Assembly: GCA_913775005.1 (NCBI GenBank)
Contig: CAJYKY010000200.1
Coordinates: 1-7,805, forward strand
DNA length: 7,805 nt
Reading direction: 5' to 3'
Source of the DNA: an uncultured Achromobacter sp.
Lineage (GTDB): Bacteria > Pseudomonadota > Gammaproteobacteria > Burkholderiales > Burkholderiaceae_B
In this document: piece after piece, positions 4,825-7,805 of the stretch
Position numbering within the stretch: the stretch's first letter is position 1
Layout of the letters: each line of letters opens with the position of its first letter
The notes under the pieces: generated by a model
Told to the model about the DNA's origin: nothing
Seen by the model: the letters and a program-made list of their open reading frames with translations, nothing else
The model's database searches: none
Program-made: the position numbers and the translations under genes

Positions 4825-5658
4825 ATGACTGATATCACGCTGCAACACTATTCGGCCTATGAATCCTTGAAGCTGCGCCGCCACCCCGGGGGCGTGCTGG
4901 AGCTGATCATGGGCGCCAAGGGCGGCCTGCCGGGCAAGCTGTCCACGGCTGACGACCGCATGCATCGCGAGCTGGCGGACATCTGGCGCGACATCGATAC
5001 CGACCCGGACACCCGCGTCGTGGTGATCCGCGGGGAAGGCAAAGGCTTTTCGGGCGGCGGCGACCTGGATCTGGTGCAGCAGATGGCCGACGATTTCGAC
5101 GTGCGCACCCGTGTCTGGCGAGAGGCGCGCGACCTGGTCTACAACATCATCAACTGCAACAAGCCCATCGTGTCCGCCATGCACGGGGCGGCGGTGGGGG
5201 CGGGGCTGGTGGCCGGCCTGCTGGCCGATATCTCGATTGCGGCGCGCGATGCGCGCATCATCGACGGCCACACTCGGCTGGGTGTGACGGCGGGCGACCA
5301 CGCCGCCATCGTGTGGCCGCTGCTGTGCGGCATGGCCAAAGCCAAGTACTACCTGATGCTGTGCGAAACCGTGACGGGGGAAGAGGCCGAGCGCATCGGC
5401 CTGGTGTCTTTGTGCGTAGATGAGGCCGAACTGATCACGCGCGCGTTCGAAGTCGCCAACAAATTGGCGGCGGGGTCGCAGACGGCGATCCGCTGGACGA
5501 AGTATTCGCTGAACAACTGGCTGCGCATGGCGGGGCCGACGTTCGATACGTCCCTGGCGCTGGAGTTCATGGGGTTTGGCGGGCCGGATGTGAAGGAAGG
5601 GGTGAATTCCCTGCGCGAACGCCGCGCGCCGAGTTTCCGGCCGGATTCGCCGTTTTGA
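4825..5658 (+). CDS. Enoyl-CoA hydratase/isomerase (crotonase) superfamily protein with altered active site
   Basis: A 277-residue crotonase-fold protein, expected to bind an acyl-CoA thioester in the cytoplasm. The ATG has GGAG 6 bases upstream. The first oxyanion-hole loop is GKGFSGGGDLDLV at 72-84, the second HGAAVGAGLVAGLLADISIA at 120-139, so thioester binding is preserved. Lining these up by eye with rat mitochondrial crotonase puts Val129 at the place of catalytic Glu144, and His149 (in IIDGHTRLGVTAGDH) at or near Glu164. Both classical hydratase glutamates therefore seem missing, while Asp147, His149, Asp158 and His159 are candidates for a different chemistry such as isomerisation, hydrolysis or C-C bond cleavage. 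The C-terminal helices (WTKYSLNNWLRM onward) are typical of the trimer-forming tail. It is monocistronic: divergent from nnrD, followed by a hairpin, then convergent with another crotonase. Substrate unknown; simple annotation as a hydratase could be wrong. Confidence 0.9.
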   Translation: MTDITLQHYSAYESLKLRRHPGGVLELIMGAKGGLPGKLSTADDRMHRELADIWRDIDTDPDTRVVVIRGEGKGFSGGGDLDLVQQMADDFDVRTRVWREARDLVYNIINCNKPIVSAMHGAAVGAGLVAGLLADISIAARDARIIDGHTRLGVTAGDHAAIVWPLLCGMAKAKYYLMLCETVTGEEAERIGLVSLCVDEAELITRAFEVANKLAAGSQTAIRWTKYSLNNWLRMAGPTFDTSLALEFMGFGGPDVKEGVNSLRERRAPSFRPDSPF

Positions 5659-5673
5659 CAGGGGGAGCGCCGC

Positions 5674-5698
5674 GAGTCGCCCGTTTCGGGCGACTTCT
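5674..5698 (+). terminator. Hairpin terminator between convergent crotonase genes
   Basis: AGTCGCCCG (5675-5683) pairs perfectly with CGGGCGACT (5687-5695) around a tight TTT turn, with a G-T pair outside. It starts 15 bases after the plus-strand stop and is followed by TTCT, a short T-rich tail. On the minus strand the arm continues into GC-rich sequence, so it is better as a plus-strand terminator but may serve both converging genes. Confidence 0.6.
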
Positions 5699-5737
5699 GG
5701 CTACCTCCCGCCTCAAAAAGCTGCGCCTGCCGCCCGC

Positions 5738-6475
5738 TTATTTCTTGAAGAACTTGGCGAACGCCGCCTGCGCTTCGTCTGTTTTCAGCCGCGCGCGGAA
5801 CTGCTCGGCTTCGTAATCCAGCGTTTCCTGAATGGCCTGCCGGTCGGCGCGCTTCATCATGGCCTTGGTCAGCCGCAGGGCGGCAGGCGGTTGGCGCGCC
5901 AGATCGGCCGCCGTTGCCTGCGCGGCCGCCAGCGCCTCGCCCTTCGCGGTGACGGACGTTGCCAGGCCCGCCTCGCGCGCGTCTTCGGCTGAAAACGCCT
6001 TGCCCTGCAACAGCCATTCGGCCGCACGACGCCCCGCCATCCGGGGCATCAGCAGGCTGGACGCGCCTTCGGGGCAAAGCCCCAGCGCCACAAAGGGCAG
6101 GCGCAAGGTGGCACCTTCGCCAATATGAACAAAGTCGCAGTGCTGAAGCAGCGTCACGCCGATGCCGATGGCGTAGCCTTCGACGGCGGCAATGATCGGC
6201 ACGTCCGCCGTCGTCAACGCCCGCAGAAAGGTCAGTCCCGCGCTATCGCCGGCGCCGCGCTCCGCCTGAAAATCGCGCAAATCGTTGCCGGCCGTGAAGT
6301 GCTCGCCCGCGCCCGTCAGGATGACGGCTGAAAGCGTCGCATCGGCGGATGCCTGTGAAATCTGCTCGGTCAGTGCGGCGTAGGTGGCGGTGTCCAGCGC
6401 GTTGCGGCGGTCCTGGCGGTCGATGGTAAGCGTCAGCACCGCGCCGTCACGCGCGATTTTCAGGCCCGCGCTCAT
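5738..6475 (-). CDS. Crotonase-family protein, probable Delta3,Delta2-enoyl-CoA isomerase
   Basis: A 245-residue crotonase-fold enzyme. The N-terminal DRQDRRNALD (19-28), first oxyanion loop GEHFTAGNDLRDF (57-69) and second loop EGYAIGIGVTLLQHCDF (99-115) are clear. The place of hydratase Glu144 is Thr108, and the Glu164 place is non-acidic (in LPFVALG), but Glu136 in LGLCPEGASS matches the PEG-type glutamate that acts as the base in peroxisomal Delta3,Delta2-enoyl-CoA isomerases. Double-bond isomerisation during oxidation of unsaturated acyl-CoAs is thus more likely than hydration. The C-terminus ends in FAKFFKK. The start codon overlaps the upstream flavoprotein's stop as ATGA (6472-6475), giving translational coupling, so the two act in one transcript likely under the TetR regulator. 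No separate ribosome-binding site is needed. An ordinary enoyl-CoA hydratase is the alternative reading. Confidence 0.9.
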   Translation of the reverse strand: MSAGLKIARDGAVLTLTIDRQDRRNALDTATYAALTEQISQASADATLSAVILTGAGEHFTAGNDLRDFQAERGAGDSAGLTFLRALTTADVPIIAAVEGYAIGIGVTLLQHCDFVHIGEGATLRLPFVALGLCPEGASSLLMPRMAGRRAAEWLLQGKAFSAEDAREAGLATSVTAKGEALAAAQATAADLARQPPAALRLTKAMMKRADRQAIQETLDYEAEQFRARLKTDEAQAAFAKFFKK

Positions 6476-7443
6476 GCGAATTGCCTGGTGGCCAACTGCG
6501 CTTTGGCCTCGTCATACTCGCGGCGCAGGGTCTGGACGATCTTGTGGGTGGGCTCCACGCTGGCGATGCTGCCCACGCCCTGGCCCGCGCCCCAGATGTC
6601 TTTCCAGGGCTTGACGCGCGACGAACCGAAATTGGACGCGCCGCTATCAGGCTGCGGCAGGTTGGCCGGGTCCAGCCCCGACGCCACGATGCTGGCCTTC
6701 AGATAGTTGCCCGGGATGCCGGTAAAAAACGGCGTGTACAGGATGTCCGACGCGCTGGCGTCAACGATGGCCGACTTGTAGCCTTCGCTGGCGTTGGCTT
6801 CCTGGCTGGCGATGAAGCGCGTACCCATATAGGCGAAGTCCGCGCCCATGGCCAGCGCGGCCAGCACATGCGCGCCGGAGGTGATGGCGCCCGACAGGAT
6901 CAGCGGGCCGTCGTAGAAGCGGCGCACTTCGGACACCAGCGCGAACGGGCTCAGCGTGCCGGCGTGGCCGCCCGCGCCCGCGCACACCAGGATCAGGCCG
7001 TCGACACCTGCTTCCAGCGCTTTTTCGGCATGGCGCAGCGTGGTGACGTCATGGAATACCTTGCCGCCCCAGTCGTGCACGCCTTTGACGAGATCCCCCG
7101 GCGCGCGCAGGCTGGTGATGATCAGCGGCACGCGGTGGCTCGCGCATACCGACAGGTCGTGCTCCAGCCGGTCATTGGACTGGTGAATGATCTGGTTCAC
7201 GGCAAATGGCGCCACCACGGTGCCCGGGTTGGCTTCGCGGTGCGAGGCCAGGCCGGCCTGGACTTCGTCCAGCCAATCAGTCAGCAGGCTTTGCGGCCGT
7301 GCGTTCAGCGCGGGAAAAGACCCGACGATGCCGCTCGTGCATTGCGCGATCACCAGTTTGGGATTGGAAACGATGAACATCGGGGCGCTGATGACCGGCA
7401 GGGACATCTGGCCATACAAATCTGTCACAAGAGAGTGGGGCAT
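6472..7443 (-). CDS. Nitronate monooxygenase-like FMN-dependent TIM-barrel flavoprotein
   Basis: A 323-residue member of the nitronate monooxygenase (former 2-nitropropane dioxygenase) family, FMN-dependent TIM-barrel enzymes that oxidise alkyl nitronates; many members have unknown physiological substrates. Landmarks: LPVISAPMFIVSNPKLV at 15-31, the GSFPALNAR segment at 41-49, CAGAGGHAG at 154-162 with the conserved His160, SGAITSG at 184-190, and the FMN phosphate-binding MGADFAYMGTRF at 199-210. I place the start at the ATG 7441-7443, which gives the usual short lead into LPVISAPM. Neither this ATG nor the further upstream in-frame TTG at 7512 has a good ribosome-binding site, so the start is the least certain point. 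It overlaps the isomerase-like crotonase by four bases (ATGA) and is divergent from a TetR gene. The pairing with a crotonase suggests an acyl-CoA pathway role rather than nitroalkane detoxification, but this is inference. Confidence 0.9.
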   Translation of the reverse strand: MPHSLVTDLYGQMSLPVISAPMFIVSNPKLVIAQCTSGIVGSFPALNARPQSLLTDWLDEVQAGLASHREANPGTVVAPFAVNQIIHQSNDRLEHDLSVCASHRVPLIITSLRAPGDLVKGVHDWGGKVFHDVTTLRHAEKALEAGVDGLILVCAGAGGHAGTLSPFALVSEVRRFYDGPLILSGAITSGAHVLAALAMGADFAYMGTRFIASQEANASEGYKSAIVDASASDILYTPFFTGIPGNYLKASIVASGLDPANLPQPDSGASNFGSSRVKPWKDIWGAGQGVGSIASVEPTHKIVQTLRREYDEAKAQLATRQFA

Positions 7444-7500
7444 AGCGTCGTCGCGTGGTGTGCAGGTCAGTGCAGAGAAGGCTGCGTCCGCGATCGAGCC

Positions 7501-7530
7501 TTGAGCCGTCAATGCAGATGTGCCTATAAT
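7501..7530 (+). promoter_or_regulatory. Predicted promoter of the TetR-family gene
   Basis: TTGAGC (7501-7506, 4 of 6 to TTGACA) and a perfect TATAAT (7525-7530) are 18 bases apart on the plus strand. Transcription would start near 7537, inside the palindrome at 7527-7554, giving a leader of about 110 bases before the ATG at 7646. This position fits negative autoregulation. Confidence 0.5.
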
Positions 7531-7554
7531 TACCTACCGACCGTCCGGTAATTA
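7527..7554. promoter_or_regulatory. Operator-like palindrome in the divergent tetR/flavoprotein intergenic region
   Basis: TAATTACC (7527-7534) and GGTAATTA (7547-7554) are perfect 8-base inverted arms. Nested inside but off-centre is TACCGACCGTCCGGTA (7535-7550), which has 5-base arms TACCG/CGGTA and resembles ACCGACCG-type operators seen for TetR/AcrR repressors. It covers the -10 and start of the plus promoter and lies just downstream of the predicted minus start. It is probably the binding site of the adjacent TetR-family protein. Confidence 0.6.
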
Positions 7555-7564
7555 ATTAATCTTT

Positions 7565-7594
7565 ATTTAACGGCATGCGCTGAACCGCTGTCAA
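7565..7594 (-). promoter_or_regulatory. Predicted promoter of the flavoprotein/isomerase operon
   Basis: On the minus strand a perfect TTGACA (7589-7594) is 18 bases from TTAAAT (7565-7570, 4 of 6 to TATAAT). Transcription would start near 7558 and run immediately into the palindrome at 7527-7554, so a bound repressor would block it. The leader to the chosen ATG would be about 115 bases. Confidence 0.5.
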
Positions 7595-7645
7595 TGGAGC
7601 TTGCGGCCCGTTGACACCCGCCGCGCCGCCGTTGCAAAGGCAGTC

Positions 7646-7805
7646 ATGGCGACCTCCGCCCCTCCCGTAGCTAAGCGCGCCCGCGCCGGCCGGCCCCCGA
7701 CCTTGGCGGCCCCCCGCGAACGCATTCTTGAAGAAGCGGCCAAGCTCTTCGCGCGCAGCGGTTACGACGGCAGTTCCGTGTCGGACCTGGCCACCGCCAT
7801 CGGGG
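7646..7805 (+). CDS. TetR-family transcriptional regulator, N-terminal part (cut by window edge)
   Basis: The visible 53 codons begin with an ATG preceded by AAGG 5 bases upstream. After a basic, Pro/Arg-rich tail (KRARAGRPPT at 10-19), residues 23-53 (RERILEEAAKLFARSGYDGSSVSDLATAIG) are the first part of a TetR helix-turn-helix: helix 1 with the ILEEAAKLFARSGY signature, then the start of the DNA-binding helices. The reading frame stays open to the edge. The ligand-binding C-terminal domain lies outside the window, so effector and subfamily cannot be judged. It is divergent from the flavoprotein/isomerase operon and shares an operator-like palindrome with it, typical of a local repressor that also controls its own gene; an acyl-CoA effector is plausible from the neighbours only. 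Confidence 0.92.
   Translation, partial: MATSAPPVAKRARAGRPPTLAAPRERILEEAAKLFARSGYDGSSVSDLATAIG

Noticed and set aside
5349..6077. 242-codon minus-strand frame spanning the ends of both crotonases
   Set aside because: It runs out of frame through the isomerase-like gene and antisense into the other crotonase; the first part is low-complexity Arg/Gly and the rest is shadow.
6481..7551. 356-codon plus-strand open frame opposite the flavoprotein
   Set aside because: Antisense shadow with Arg/Ala/Gly/His-rich content and no recognisable domain; the minus-strand frame holds clear nitronate monooxygenase motifs.
7611..7616. Plus-strand TTGACA as a -35 for the TetR gene
   Set aside because: At the right spacing the sequence is GCAAAG, with no -10 similarity, and it would start transcription inside the coding region.

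Overview
The window is GC-rich, densely coded proteobacterial chromosome. Third codon positions are nearly all G/C, the periplasmic proteins carry Gram-negative type I signal peptides, and the gene types (multiple tandem peptide-type substrate-binding proteins, crotonase/nitronate monooxygenase operons under TetR control) fit a beta-proteobacterium of the Alcaligenaceae (Achromobacter/Bordetella-like). The genus is an inference from style and was not tested by a search.

Left part (1-3200), all minus strand: a full periplasmic substrate-binding protein of a peptide-type ABC transporter (SBP_bac_5 family, 1419-3032), driven by a strong sigma70-like promoter (perfect TTGACA, GATAAT) with a leader of about 120 nt and closed by a good intrinsic terminator. 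Then comes a zinc-dependent succinylglutamate desuccinylase/aspartoacylase-family hydrolase (314-1285), and then the first 78 codons of a second, paralogous substrate-binding protein (1-235), which runs off the left edge. The layout suggests an uptake system for a small amide or peptide-like compound with its own deacylase; permease and ATPase genes are not in view.

Middle (3190-3860): about 315 bases without a gene. They hold three TGCGCA repeats spaced exactly 11 bp apart upstream of the transporter promoter, and a cluster of strong inverted repeats. A gene for an unrecognised 77-residue protein follows (3505-3738, minus). Its promoter has a perfect TATAAT box and carries two near-identical palindromes (TAGGG-N4-CCCTA), one over the -10/spacer and one upstream of the -35, which look like a pair of operators.

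Right part: a stand-alone ADP-dependent NAD(P)H-hydrate dehydratase (nnrD, minus, 3859-4710) is divergent from a crotonase-superfamily protein (plus, 4825-5658) that appears to lack both classical catalytic glutamates. Convergent to the latter is a two-gene minus-strand unit: a nitronate monooxygenase-like flavoprotein (6472-7443) overlapping by ATGA a Delta3,Delta2-enoyl-CoA isomerase-like crotonase (5738-6475). This unit is divergent from a TetR-family regulator (start at 7646, cut by the right edge). A palindrome in the shared intergenic region overlaps the predicted promoters or start sites in both directions, so the TetR protein probably controls itself and the flavoprotein/isomerase pair, plausibly in acyl-CoA catabolism.

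I found no mobile elements, CRISPR arrays, rRNA or tRNA genes. Nothing here is clearly a new system. The most unusual signals are the palindrome pair at the small-protein gene, the structured non-coding stretch beside it, and the crotonase with an altered active site.
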